Positions 1-9,669 of a DNA stretch of 59,482 bases are shown here, one piece after another. How positions within the stretch are numbered: the first letter of the stretch is position 1; each line of letters starts with the position of its first letter. Under the pieces are notes generated by a model. It searched no databases, was not told the DNA's origin, and saw only the letters and a program-made list of their open reading frames with translations. The stretch lies in NCBI RefSeq assembly GCF_037997115.1, contig NZ_CP150484.1:6322821-6382302 (forward strand), read 5' to 3'. The position numbers and the translations under genes are program-made. The DNA comes from Amycolatopsis coloradensis (GTDB lineage Bacteria > Actinomycetota > Actinomycetes > Mycobacteriales > Pseudonocardiaceae).

Positions 1-37
1 TTCCGATCTGGGTGACCTTCACGTCACCCGCCCGCTT

Positions 38-271
38 CTATTCCACCTCAACAACTGCCCTGGTCGCTGTGAATCCGGTCCGGACATGGGCGCCGTCGCA
101 GAACGGCTTCTTCGCCGAATTCCCGCACCGGCACAGCAAGTAGGTGCGTCCGGTCAGTTCGTATTCCTCGCCGTCGTGGTCGACCAGCCGGACGGGCCCT
201 TTCACCTGATACGGCCCGTTGTTCACAACCTTGATGACGACAGCTGGTTCAGTTCCGGTCTCCTCGGTCAT
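38..271 (-). CDS. CDGSH iron-sulfur domain protein
   Basis: Small 77-residue protein carrying the CDGSH-type cluster motif CRCGNSAKKPFCDGAH near its C-terminus, which in this family binds a redox-active 2Fe-2S cluster through three Cys and one His. No signal peptide or membrane segment is visible, so it is probably cytosolic. The ATG at 271 gives the normal length of a one-motif CDGSH protein; reading further upstream only adds arginine-rich shadow sequence. It lies 5 bases downstream of the HMA metallochaperone gene and very likely shares its transcript, linking an Fe-S protein to copper stress. A second CDGSH protein lies at 55271-55486. The family call is secure; the physiological role is inferred. 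Confidence 0.88.
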   Translation of the reverse strand: MTEETGTEPAVVIKVVNNGPYQVKGPVRLVDHDGEEYELTGRTYLLCRCGNSAKKPFCDGAHVRTGFTATRAVVEVE

Positions 272-276
272 CGACG

Positions 277-483
277 TCAGCCGACCACCTCGTAGCCAGC
301 CTCTTTGACCGCGGACCGCACCAGCTGCGCGTCGACCGGCCCCTCGCTCACGACGGTCACCTCGCCGGTCGCGATATCCGCGTCCACCTCGCTGACCCCG
401 GCGACACCGTTCACCGCCGTCGTCACCTTGTTCATGCATCCCGAGCAGGTCATGCCCTTGACCGTGTACACGGTGGTGTCCAT
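277..483 (-). CDS. Heavy-metal-associated (HMA) copper chaperone, CopZ-like
   Basis: 68-residue single HMA domain. The metal-binding loop GMTCSGC sits at residues 10-16, with the usual beta-alpha-beta-beta-alpha-beta length and no extra domains. Family members carry Cu(I) to P-type ATPases or metalloregulators in the cytosol. First gene of a two-gene minus-strand unit with the CDGSH gene, preceded by a CsoR-like palindrome, which supports copper-responsive expression. No copper ATPase gene is visible here; the window edge is only about 40 bases beyond the CDGSH gene, so the rest of a copper locus could lie outside. ATG start at 483; a better alternative was not seen. Confidence 0.9.
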   Translation of the reverse strand: MDTTVYTVKGMTCSGCMNKVTTAVNGVAGVSEVDADIATGEVTVVSEGPVDAQLVRSAVKEAGYEVVG

Positions 484-554
484 CAGCTCTCACCCTTCGG
501 TTCGACAACTCGTTTCGCGGCGATCCCTTCGCCGTCACGCCACCACACTAACAT

Positions 555-569
555 TACCCCCGTAGGGTA
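555..569. promoter_or_regulatory. CsoR-like operator upstream of the HMA-CDGSH operon
   Basis: TACCCCCGTAGGGTA is an inverted repeat (TACCC / GGGTA) about 70 bases upstream of the HMA start. Its layout resembles the G/C-rich palindromes bound by CsoR copper repressors in actinobacteria. Assignment is by resemblance and gene context only; no csoR gene is in the window. Confidence 0.5.
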
Positions 570-611
570 TGTAAAGAAGCTGTCGTCCCTGTCCCCCAAC
601 AAAGATCGGCC

Positions 612-1230
612 TCCCGAGCCGCGCGGGGGCGTACTACCTCCGCAGGCCCAGCAACAACAACCGCGGCCGCTCGGACAGGTTCACCGACCACGAGAACGCT
701 CTCTACCTTCGAGAAGACGCCCTGCTCGACGCCGTCGCCAAGTTCTTCGCCGACCGCGTCTTCGGTCCTGACCGGCGCACGGTCCTCGAAGCCGACCTGG
801 CAGGCCCCGACGATCGCGCCCAACCGAACGCAGGGAACGAGCGCGGATCCAGCGACAGCTCGCCGAGATCGCCAAGACGCAGGCATCGATCCTGAAGCAA
901 GCACAACAAGGGGACCCGGACGACCCTTTACGGCCGCTTTGCGAGGCAGCTACAACGAACTGGCCAAGGACGAGAAACATCTCCAGGTGAAGATCGCCGC
1001 TCTCGACGAGGTGGATTCGGCAACGCCTCAGGGGATGACAGCCGATGAAGTGCCTCTGATCGACGCGCTTCCCTATCTCGCGACAAACCTCGCAAAGGCG
1101 CCAGAACCGTACCTGCGGGCGCTGTTCGAAGCCGTCCAGCTCGCCATCGTGGTCCACGACGACGGCGAACATGCGACGATCACGATCAAGCTCCCGGAGA
1201 TCGCTCAGGTAGCGGAAAAGGATCACCGAA
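612..1230 (+). pseudogene. C-terminal relic of a large serine recombinase (frameshifted)
   Basis: Reading across at least two frameshifts gives a continuous large-serine-recombinase tail: a YYLRRP segment after the lost zinc ribbon, then LYLREDALLDAV, a FFADRVFGPDRR helix, a coiled-coil stretch RIQRQLAEIAKTQASILKQA, then DDPF and the terminal PEPYLRALFEAVQLAI strand region. The catalytic N-terminal resolvase domain is absent. The breaks fall near 790-815 and near 920-935. The gene cannot make a working recombinase. It faces a second relic at 1552-2118 on the other strand, so at least two recombinase copies decayed here. Confidence 0.75.
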
Positions 1231-1551
1231 CCCATGAACCCTCAGACCTCCCGGCGCAGCGCACCGGCTCGGCTTGTGAGGTTCCTGTTGGCGCCCCCGG
1301 ACAGGCTCCTCCAGCCGGAAGGGCCTGCCGTTGAAGCTGGCTACGCCCCGACTTCTGCCGCTGCTCAGTTCAGCGGAGCGAGAAACGTACGCCTGCTAAT
1401 GAATCCCGCCTTGACTGGTCACCGACGGATCGAACAGGAACGCCTGCCACTCGACCTCGCCGTTCACTCAATCGCGCACGGTGGTGGACAGTCCGATCGT
1501 CCAGCATCCGACGAGGGGTCGCATTCGGGTGCGAAGGTCACTCCCCCGCTG

Positions 1552-2118
1552 TCACAGACCACTATCGACCCGGTCGCCCGGAGTTCCGCGGCGACAAACA
1601 CGGGCGCGTGCGTGGCTCCGGGCATCGTGATCGTCCAGGTCGCCGAAGTGCGCGGCGACGCGGTCGATCAGATGGTCTTCTCGACGGTAGATGATCGTCT
1701 TCGGACGTCCGGCGGTGGACTGTCGGGCGCTGGAGTGGCCGTGGCGGCAGCGAAAGCCGGGGCGGTCGTGCACCCAGTGCGAGTCCATCCGCCGCGTGCA
1801 CACCCCACACCGCACCAACCCAGCGAGAGCGTAACTCCGGATCGCGCCGTCCTGCGCGGCCCGTGCTGAACGTATCTGCTGGGCAGCAAAAAAAGTCCTC
1901 CTCGCCGACCAACGCAGGATGTGCAGGTCTCGGGACACCGCGGGACCGTGCGCCGAGTCTGCGCCAGCCGGACGGCGACCCCACACCAGCCGGCCGGTGT
2001 AGCGAGGGTTGGCCAGAATCACAGCGACTGTCCGATGCCGGTTACGGCCAGGATCAACCCGCGACGGGCACGGCACACCCCTGACGGCGACACGTCCCCA
2101 GACGACCAGAAGGAGCAT
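1552..2118 (-). pseudogene. Recombinase-domain and zinc-ribbon relic of a serine recombinase
   Basis: A 188-codon fragment on the minus strand holds the recombinase-domain signature AVILANPRYTGRLVWGRR, then the zinc-ribbon segment YALAGLVRCGVCTRRMDSHW and RCRHGHSSA, then RREDHLIDRVAAHF. The middle of the recombinase domain is scrambled: a neighbouring frame supplies AHPALVGEEDFF between two frame changes around 1880-1930. Both the resolvase catalytic domain and the far C-terminus are lacking. It is non-functional and converges with the relic at 612-1230. Confidence 0.75.
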
Positions 2119-3123
2119 GGGGCGAGAAGAGCGACATCGATGCGCCCTGGGAGCGGATCACGACATAGCTGCGCATCCATACGCCCGTCACCACCGCCAC
2201 ACTCCGCCCCCGGCACCCGCCGAGGACATTCGCGTGCCCCAGATCGCGGTACGACAGGTACTCCAGGACGAACTGCGCAGTGGTGGAGCCAGATGGACGG
2301 GGTCGATGTCGACGCGACTACCGCACCGCTTTCACCTTTCCTGAGGCACATATGCCACTTCCGGAGGCACGTGTACGAGAGGAATGGGCCAGCCTGAACG
2401 CCCATACCGACGTGGGCTGCTGCCACCTCAACGGGAACCACCTACGCTCCGCAGGCGCCGCCACCGCCCGACGCCTCGATCAGCACAACACCGGACCGGA
2501 ATACCGACCGGTGCCAGGAGAGACGTTGATCTGCGACAACGGCGCTCTAACCTGGTCATGACCCATATCACGACACAGGCCACACTGATTCACCGAGTTA
2601 TCCGGTCAACGACATGTTCACCCTCGGCTGCGGCGGCCCCGAACTCGGCAGCCACCTTCCGGCGCCGGTGGCACTGCACCCGGGAACACCCGCGGTGAAA
2701 CCGCTACTCCGCTGATCGGGAACACGTTCCTGAGCGGTGGCCTCCTTCGGTGGCGCCCGGGCCAACTGTGTCCTGGCCGTCGACCGGAACGATCTCGTCA
2801 TCGGCGGCGGCCTCATCGGCTTGCCGGGTTCGACGGGAAGACCCCCGCACCGGAAGACATGGCCTGGCAGGCGGTCGCACCGCCCAGCGGCCATCGGCGC
2901 CGTCCTCGTCGTTCACGGCGGCACGGTCTACCGGCTTCAGGAGAACTCGACCTCCGCGCTGATACCCCGAGAAACACACTGTCGGAAAGCCATCGTCCCG
3001 AACAGGCTCACCAACCGCCGTCCGGAAAAACGGTGCGTCACCTTCTTTCACTATTCCAGGGGGCTGTCCGCGTGCTCCTGCCTCAATAACATGAAAGATC
3101 GCCGACATTTCCCCGAGTGAGGA
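2119..3123. other. No convincing gene; decayed DNA before the LamG gene
   Basis: About 1 kb without an open frame that reads like a protein; short frames exist on both strands but lack recognisable domains, sensible starts or codon bias. On the minus strand near 2340-2375 the motif TGCCTCNGGAA occurs twice in tandem, as TGCCTCCGGAA and TGCCTCAGGAA, with unknown meaning. The last 15 bases carry a GAGTGAGGA purine run that serves as the ribosome binding site of the next gene. Confidence 0.5.
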
Positions 3124-6100
3124 ATGGCTATGACGACCTCGGAACAGACCTGGCCCTCGACCGACTGCAACGGTATTACGCTGGTCGATCCCGTCGGTCT
3201 CACCCTCGCGGGAACAGTGGTGCTACTCGCCCGAAAAGCCGCCACGACGGTCAATTCGCTGTACTACAACGTACGTGTCTCCGGGACGGATCCCGGCGTT
3301 CCCCAGGAATGGGCGGGCTGGAACGAACTGCGGCTCACCGGGAGAACCGCCGGGTCGGCGGACGACCGTCCACTGTTGCGGATCGCCGGCATGGACCTGA
3401 TCACCGTCGATTCGGCCGCCGCCGCTCCGAAGCCCGCGGACGCGCCTTTCCGGGCCGTCACCGACGGCAGGTACATCTCGTGCTTCCGCCAGTCCGCCAC
3501 CGGCACTCTCTACGTGGATCGCTTCGCGCTCGTGCGGACTCCGCCACAGCACACCAGCGGCTCGCGTGACGGTGAGAACCAAGGCGACTGGCGGATGGAG
3601 CGGGTGTGGGAGGTGCGGTACCGGCGCAGTGAGCGCCGCGACGCGCCAGCGGGCCCCGGCGACGAACTCGGCTTCCGCAACATGATCGACGAGCCGTTCC
3701 CGGAGCCCACCATCGAACTGTCGGCGCTGTCCGGTATCACCGGCGGCCGTTTCGACGTCGTTCTCGCGCCCACTTCGGACGCCGATGTCCGCCGCTGGCA
3801 CATCATCGCCGTCACCGGCGAAGTCCTCACCTTCGTCTCGTATCCGCAGAACAGCACGGGCGGCATCGAGGTCGATCCGGCGCTGGCACGTACCTTCACG
3901 ATCACCCCCACGCTCTGGAATTCGGGAAAGAGCACCCCGTTGACCCCGACCGCCGGTGTCGGCGCGAGCCTGTACGCCGAGCAGGAAAGGACCGGCGCGG
4001 AGCCGAGTCTGCCGTCGAGCCTGCGCCGGGCCGTCCGGCTGGGCGTCACCGTCCCGGTCGCCAACGCCGGGGCCGGACTGCCGGGAGCGCTGGCCGTCTA
4101 CGACTTCGGCGTGCTGCCGGACGGGACCATTCCGATGTTCCCGGCGGGGATCGGCTGTGTGCTGATCGACGGCACGCTGAACGGCGGCGGTTTCACCCCG
4201 GGCACCGGCGACCACCCCGTCCCCGCCAAGGCGGTGCGCTCGGCCGGTGCCGGCACGGTGAGCGCGGTCCTGCTGGGCACGCCGAGACCGGCCGCCGCAC
4301 CCGCCGTCCTCGACAGTGCCGACGGCCTCGTGCACTGCTACTTCCCCCAGCCGTCCAGCCCGGCGGGCACCGAAGCGTTCGCGGTCGCCCAGTACGACCC
4401 CACGGTGACCAGGACCCGGCTCACGATGCCCTGGAACGCCGACGACCAGAGCGGCACGTTCACACTGATCGCCCGGCGCAGTGGCAGCACGTTCGACGAC
4501 GTCGTGGCGACCGTGGCGCCCTGCGTCCGTGACGGCGTCACCGCGTCCGACCTCTGCGACGTGACGATCGACTACGGCACCGCCGCCGGCGTGCCGCACG
4601 AGAACTGGGGCGGTGTCCCGCGAGACGTCCGGACCATGGTCTCGGTCCTCAACGGAGCGTTCTCCGACGACCCCGCCGACAAGGCGGTCCTGTCCGGAGC
4701 CCGGCCGTTCTACGACTTCCTGGGCCACCAACCGTCAGTACGGTTGCCCCTGGCCTCCGCGGGCAGGCTCGTGCTGATCTCCCACCGTCCCGACATGCCG
4801 CTCTCCCGGGTCGAGGTCACCGCTGCCGCGAACGGGACCGTGGATCTGATCATGCGCTACACCTCCGACACCGGTGTCACCGCGGTGCAGACCTGGCAGG
4901 CGGTGCCGGCAGGCACCGTCAACGCGGCGCCGGTCCTCAACGGTGACGCGGATCCGGCGACCTACCCCTATCACCGGGCCGCGGCCGACACACCCGTCTA
5001 CGCGTTGAGCACCGGCGGTGGCAGCATCCTGCTCTTCGGCAAGACGACCGGGAACCCGTCGCTGACGATCTCACCGGCGGACGGCGATCCGGCGCACTGC
5101 ACCATTTCCCTCGTCACCGGCGGACGGCCCGCCGTGAAACTCGAGAACGTTCCCCGTGACCAGGCGGGTTTCGTCGCACGGTTGCGTGCCTGGAGCGCGG
5201 CCGACGCGGTGTTCAGCTACATCTCCGCCGATCCGAAACCCGGGCCTGTCGCCGACCAGACCTTCACCATTCCCCTGGATCTGCGCGGCGGCTCGGTGCT
5301 GTTCGACGTGCTCCAACCGGCCGACGTGGGAGACCTCACCGCCGGGCAGGTCGACGCGGCGAGCTGGCAAGGACGTTCGCTGACCCCGGCACCACCGGAC
5401 GGCACCGTCGGCCGGGCGATGATCGCGATGACCGCGCTCGCGCCGGAAGGCCCGCTGTTCGGCCAGGCACCGCGGGCGGTGGACGGCACGAGTACCCGGA
5501 CGGTGACCGGCGACAACGGCAAGTGGCTGGCCGCCCACCAGGCGAAAGCCCTCACGCTGAACGGCCGCCAGGCGATGAGCGTCGCGCTCACCAACACCCA
5601 GCTGGCGCCGCGACCGGCTTGGACCATGGAATCCTGGATCCGGCCGGAAGACAGCGACCCGGCCACGGTGATCACCTACGACAACGGGCCGGCGAAGGGG
5701 CTGGGCGAACTCACGCCGTCCTACTATCTCGGCGTCGCCGGCCTGCCCACGGTGCGCTTCGGTGCCTTCACCCAAAAGAACAACGCCAAAAGCTCCTACC
5801 TCGCGGTGCCGTCGAACTCGGCGTTCACGCCCGGCCCCACCGGGTTCACCTGGGAGGCGTGGATCAAACCGGACCAGAAGCCGTGTCCCAAGGCGAACCG
5901 GCTCGGCAGCGTCCTGCAGGTCTGCGACGCGAAGAGTAAAAGCAAGCCGCTGCTCAATCTCGGTCTCGACGTCGGGCGCCACCTGTCGCTGGGCTACCGG
6001 CCGCAAAGCCACGAGCCGAAGTCGAGCTACCTCACGGCCGGGAATCCCCTGCCCGCCGGTGTTTGGTCGCATGTCGCGGCGACGGGGGCATGGCAGAACG

Positions 6101-9100
6101 GGACCTGGACGCTGAAGATCTACGTCGGCGCCGTGCTGGTCAACACCGTGCGGAACGTCAAGCTGCAACCACCGTCGAAGTCGACCTCGCCGTCGCTGGC
6201 GATCGGCGCGGCGATCGGCCCGCACGTCAGCATGTTCGGCGCGCTGTCGGATGTGCGTCTCTGGTCCTTCGCCAGGACGGCCGCGGAACTGCGCCAGACG
6301 AACACCGCCGCGCTGACCGGAAACGAACCGGGGCTGGAGGGCGCCTGGTCCTTGGCCGAGGGGCACACCACCGCCAAGTCGGTCTTCGCCAACCACGCGA
6401 CCGCGACCGGGTCCGCGCTCGACGCGCAACTGAAGCTCGCCAAAACCCAAACGGTCGGCTCCAGCGATGACGACCCGTTCCTCGGCATCGTCGCCGGCGT
6501 CGGCGGGACGGCGCCAGTGCGAGCCCGGGCACGCCTGCGTTCCGGCGAGTGGAACCATGTGGCTGTCAGCTATCAGGCGGCCGGTGCACTGAAACTGAAC
6601 CTCGCGGGCGCGGCCTCGGCTCCGCCTGCCTACGGCGTCTGCCCCGAACCCGGCGACCTCGCGTTCGACGGCCAGTTCAGCATCGACTGCTGGGTGCAGG
6701 GGGCGGGCTCCATCGGTCTGCAACAGACGATCCTCGCGCAGTGGGGAGAATCCGGAAAGGACCAGTCGTTCCGGCTCGCGCTGGACTCCGACGGGAATCC
6801 GTTCTGCACGGCCGGATTCGCCGACCCGGCGAGTGGTGACCGGACCCGGCTGACCGTGCGGAGCAGCGCATCCGTCCTGACCGGCCCGGCCGTCCACATC
6901 GCCGTGACGCTGACTTCGGCTCAGGTCAAGGCGGGCCTGCGGTGCACGCTCACGATCTACGTCAACGGTTTCGAGAACGGAACGGCGCAGACGACACTGA
7001 CTGGCGCGAAAACCGTGACGTCCGTCGATTCCTCGGCACCACTGACACTCGGCATCGGCACTCCGCCGTCGAAGGCGGGCCGGGTGGCCTTGGAAGCGCA
7101 AGCGCGCTTCACCGGTGCCTTGGGCGGGCTGCGATTCTGGTCGACAGGCTTGTCGGCGGCCCAGGTGCGGTCGGTGCTGCGGCGCAATCAAGCCGCCGAC
7201 ACCGACCACGGCGTGGTTTCGGCGTGGTGGTTCGCCGAAGGTTCCGGCAATGTCGCCGCGGATTCGGTGAACGACAACGACTTCCTGCTCACCGACACGG
7301 ATCTGTGGGGTGTGCTCCAGAACATCGGCCGGTACCGGTGCTACCACGACGGCCTGCCGATCGGGTCTGTGCTGCCCGCGGGCGAAGTCGACGGCTATCT
7401 CGGGTACGACCAATGCACCTTCGGCGCCTACCAGCAGAGTGCGGGAAAGTTCCAGGACACCCTCACCGGTTCGCTGGCCGAGGTACGGATCTGGCGCTCC
7501 GCGCGCACCCGCTCCCAGATCACGTCCACCCTGTTCCGGAAGCTGAAGGGCGACGAGACCGACCTGGCGGGCTACTGGTCACTGGACAAGACCAGCGCGG
7601 ACCTGACCGGCCGGGGCGCGAACGGGCGTCTCATCGGCGCACCCGGCTATGTCGCCTCCACCGCGCCTGTCGCGAACGAGGGTCCTCAGCTCACCAACGT
7701 CTACCAAGGTCCGCGAACCCGGTTCCAGCGCCCGCTTTCCGGCAGGGCCGCAGTCGTCGAATACCCGGAGATGGAGACCCACGGGGACGGCACGCCCTAC
7801 GCGGTGATGCGTCGTGCCTATTTCTTCGAAGACACCGCGCTCACGTTGTCCACCGGCTACGGCATGGGCGAGACGGATCTGGTGTACCTGGGCCAGGTCC
7901 AGACCCGGCCCACGCTGATCGGGTACATCGAGGGCGCGCCGCCGGTGCCCAGCGAGAACCTGTCCCGCCCGCTCTACGACAGCCCGTTCGGCTACAACTC
8001 CTATCAGGACGCGTCCACGGTCACCGTCCGGTCCGAGGAGAGCACGTCGGTCAAGTTCACGTCGTCGGACTACAAAACCGCGTTGAAAATGGAGATCGAC
8101 ACGAAAGCCGGGGTCGCCGCGAAATGGGCGGACAGCGCGTCCGTGCCGGCATGGACGCATCTGCTCACCGCCGGTACCGGGAAGATCGGCGCCCGGCACA
8201 AGTCGAACCTGGAAATCGCCCGCCAGCGGGACGAAACGTACCTCTCCGCGTGGACCCGCACCACGACGGACACCTTGGGGCTGCGAGGAATGTGGGAACA
8301 GGCGCGGACGGACCGGTCGGACTACCTCAACCCGGTGGTCGGCCGCCGCTACCAGCCGCTGAACCTCGGGTACGCCCTCGTCGAGTCGATGACGGCCGAT
8401 CTGTACGCGATGCGGCTGCGCTCCACCGGGGCGATGGTCGGCAAGATGGTGCTGCCCGATCTGGACATCCCGCCGGACCGCAATATCATCACCTTCCAGA
8501 TCGACCCGCGCTATGTGAAGAACGGGACGCTGGACGGGAAGGTCGGCCTGGTCAACGACCCCGACTTCCCGCGCGCCGACGTCGCCAGAGGCAGCTACTT
8601 CAAACCGGACGAGGCCTACCGGCTGGCCGCGAGAATAGCGAAGTCCGACGCGGCCATGCGGAGCAGGTACAACCAGTTCAAGGCGGCGAGCCTCGGCGAG
8701 AAAGGCAGCGCCGATCTGGACGGGATCAAGGACGAGCAGTTCTACGACTTCGGCAGGGACGTCCCGACCCGCGGCATCGCCAACCGGTACGTCTGGACGG
8801 CGTCCGGCGGCCTGCACACCGAAACCGAGCAGTTCTCCGCCGCCCACGAACGCGTCTACACGGGATTCAGCGACTACACGCATCTGACCGGCCTCACCGG
8901 CGAGATCACCTTCACCGCCCAATACGGTCTGTACGGCGCGATCGACGCGTTGTTCGGCGGACACGTCAAAGTCCAGGTCGGCAAGTCGGAGAACGAGTCG
9001 CGAGGCTTCTCACTGGCGGTGACCTGCCCTGGCGATCCGATGCTGCAGGGCTACCACGCGGAGACCGGCTACACCCCGGATTACTGCCCCGGCAAGGTCG

Positions 9101-9669
9101 ACGCCTACCGGTTCATGTCGATCTACCTGCCGCCTTCGGCGGACAATGGCGACACGTTCCACGATCAGGTGATCGACAAGGAATGGCTGAACTCCAGTAG
9201 CGACCCGGACGCGGTGGCCCTGCGCAACGTCCAGCTGACCGGGCAGGGCGCGTGGCGGCTGCTGCACCGGGTCACCTACGTCAGCCGGGTACCGCCGCAG
9301 TTCGACACCAATCCGGACCAGACGGTCTCCGACGAGCCCGCGCAGGTGATCGACCTGGCCGACAACCCGCTGCTGATCGAACTGGTCGAGGACGAGGTGC
9401 CGGCCGAGCACCCCTCCCCCGTAGACATCGGGAACGGGGTGGCGAACGTTCTGGCGCCGCTGGACGGCCACACCGCATCGAAACTCGGCGATCTCGTACC
9501 GTGGTGGGCGGCGTTCCTCGCCGCGACCCGGCTCGCGAAGCCGGATCCCGCGAAAGTGGCGCTGTTGAACCGGATCCTGACCGACACGGTGGCGTACTTC
9601 CAAGCCGGATACGCCTCCGGTCTGCTGCCGCGGCCGGAAAAGGGTGCCGCGGGCACCTCGTTCCGGTGA
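3124..9669 (+). CDS. Giant LamG/concanavalin-A-like repeat protein, function unknown
   Basis: 2181 residues. The first 800 or so form beta-rich sequence I cannot assign. LamG-type jelly-roll segments follow: around 815-890 (WTMESWIRPED), 890-1090 (FTWEAWIKPDQ, then a VWSHVAATGAWQNGTWTLKIY strand region split by a loop), 1150-1370 (FSIDCWVQG) and 1370-1480 (GSLAEVRIWRSAR). From about 1540 to the end a separate unassigned module begins near RAYFFEDTALTLSTGYG and contains IEGAPPVPSENLS. There is no signal peptide, lipobox or membrane segment, unusual for LamG proteins, which normally act outside the cell. GAGTGAGGA precedes the ATG at 3124; a second ATG at 3130 is also possible. Neighbours are relics on both sides, so context gives no job. 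The domain type is a fair call, the role unknown. Confidence 0.8.
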   Translation: MAMTTSEQTWPSTDCNGITLVDPVGLTLAGTVVLLARKAATTVNSLYYNVRVSGTDPGVPQEWAGWNELRLTGRTAGSADDRPLLRIAGMDLITVDSAAAAPKPADAPFRAVTDGRYISCFRQSATGTLYVDRFALVRTPPQHTSGSRDGENQGDWRMERVWEVRYRRSERRDAPAGPGDELGFRNMIDEPFPEPTIELSALSGITGGRFDVVLAPTSDADVRRWHIIAVTGEVLTFVSYPQNSTGGIEVDPALARTFTITPTLWNSGKSTPLTPTAGVGASLYAEQERTGAEPSLPSSLRRAVRLGVTVPVANAGAGLPGALAVYDFGVLPDGTIPMFPAGIGCVLIDGTLNGGGFTPGTGDHPVPAKAVRSAGAGTVSAVLLGTPRPAAAPAVLDSADGLVHCYFPQPSSPAGTEAFAVAQYDPTVTRTRLTMPWNADDQSGTFTLIARRSGSTFDDVVATVAPCVRDGVTASDLCDVTIDYGTAAGVPHENWGGVPRDVRTMVSVLNGAFSDDPADKAVLSGARPFYDFLGHQPSVRLPLASAGRLVLISHRPDMPLSRVEVTAAANGTVDLIMRYTSDTGVTAVQTWQAVPAGTVNAAPVLNGDADPATYPYHRAAADTPVYALSTGGGSILLFGKTTGNPSLTISPADGDPAHCTISLVTGGRPAVKLENVPRDQAGFVARLRAWSAADAVFSYISADPKPGPVADQTFTIPLDLRGGSVLFDVLQPADVGDLTAGQVDAASWQGRSLTPAPPDGTVGRAMIAMTALAPEGPLFGQAPRAVDGTSTRTVTGDNGKWLAAHQAKALTLNGRQAMSVALTNTQLAPRPAWTMESWIRPEDSDPATVITYDNGPAKGLGELTPSYYLGVAGLPTVRFGAFTQKNNAKSSYLAVPSNSAFTPGPTGFTWEAWIKPDQKPCPKANRLGSVLQVCDAKSKSKPLLNLGLDVGRHLSLGYRPQSHEPKSSYLTAGNPLPAGVWSHVAATGAWQNGTWTLKIYVGAVLVNTVRNVKLQPPSKSTSPSLAIGAAIGPHVSMFGALSDVRLWSFARTAAELRQTNTAALTGNEPGLEGAWSLAEGHTTAKSVFANHATATGSALDAQLKLAKTQTVGSSDDDPFLGIVAGVGGTAPVRARARLRSGEWNHVAVSYQAAGALKLNLAGAASAPPAYGVCPEPGDLAFDGQFSIDCWVQGAGSIGLQQTILAQWGESGKDQSFRLALDSDGNPFCTAGFADPASGDRTRLTVRSSASVLTGPAVHIAVTLTSAQVKAGLRCTLTIYVNGFENGTAQTTLTGAKTVTSVDSSAPLTLGIGTPPSKAGRVALEAQARFTGALGGLRFWSTGLSAAQVRSVLRRNQAADTDHGVVSAWWFAEGSGNVAADSVNDNDFLLTDTDLWGVLQNIGRYRCYHDGLPIGSVLPAGEVDGYLGYDQCTFGAYQQSAGKFQDTLTGSLAEVRIWRSARTRSQITSTLFRKLKGDETDLAGYWSLDKTSADLTGRGANGRLIGAPGYVASTAPVANEGPQLTNVYQGPRTRFQRPLSGRAAVVEYPEMETHGDGTPYAVMRRAYFFEDTALTLSTGYGMGETDLVYLGQVQTRPTLIGYIEGAPPVPSENLSRPLYDSPFGYNSYQDASTVTVRSEESTSVKFTSSDYKTALKMEIDTKAGVAAKWADSASVPAWTHLLTAGTGKIGARHKSNLEIARQRDETYLSAWTRTTTDTLGLRGMWEQARTDRSDYLNPVVGRRYQPLNLGYALVESMTADLYAMRLRSTGAMVGKMVLPDLDIPPDRNIITFQIDPRYVKNGTLDGKVGLVNDPDFPRADVARGSYFKPDEAYRLAARIAKSDAAMRSRYNQFKAASLGEKGSADLDGIKDEQFYDFGRDVPTRGIANRYVWTASGGLHTETEQFSAAHERVYTGFSDYTHLTGLTGEITFTAQYGLYGAIDALFGGHVKVQVGKSENESRGFSLAVTCPGDPMLQGYHAETGYTPDYCPGKVDAYRFMSIYLPPSADNGDTFHDQVIDKEWLNSSSDPDAVALRNVQLTGQGAWRLLHRVTYVSRVPPQFDTNPDQTVSDEPAQVIDLADNPLLIELVEDEVPAEHPSPVDIGNGVANVLAPLDGHTASKLGDLVPWWAAFLAATRLAKPDPAKVALLNRILTDTVAYFQAGYASGLLPRPEKGAAGTSFR

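Noticed and set aside
5071..7413. 780-codon open frame on the minus strand inside the LamG gene
   Set aside because: Arginine/glycine-rich shadow with no domain; arises from GC-rich third positions of the real plus-strand gene.
6942..9200. 752-codon open frame in another plus frame of the LamG gene
   Set aside because: Arginine- and histidine-rich composition with no family; a frame shadow.
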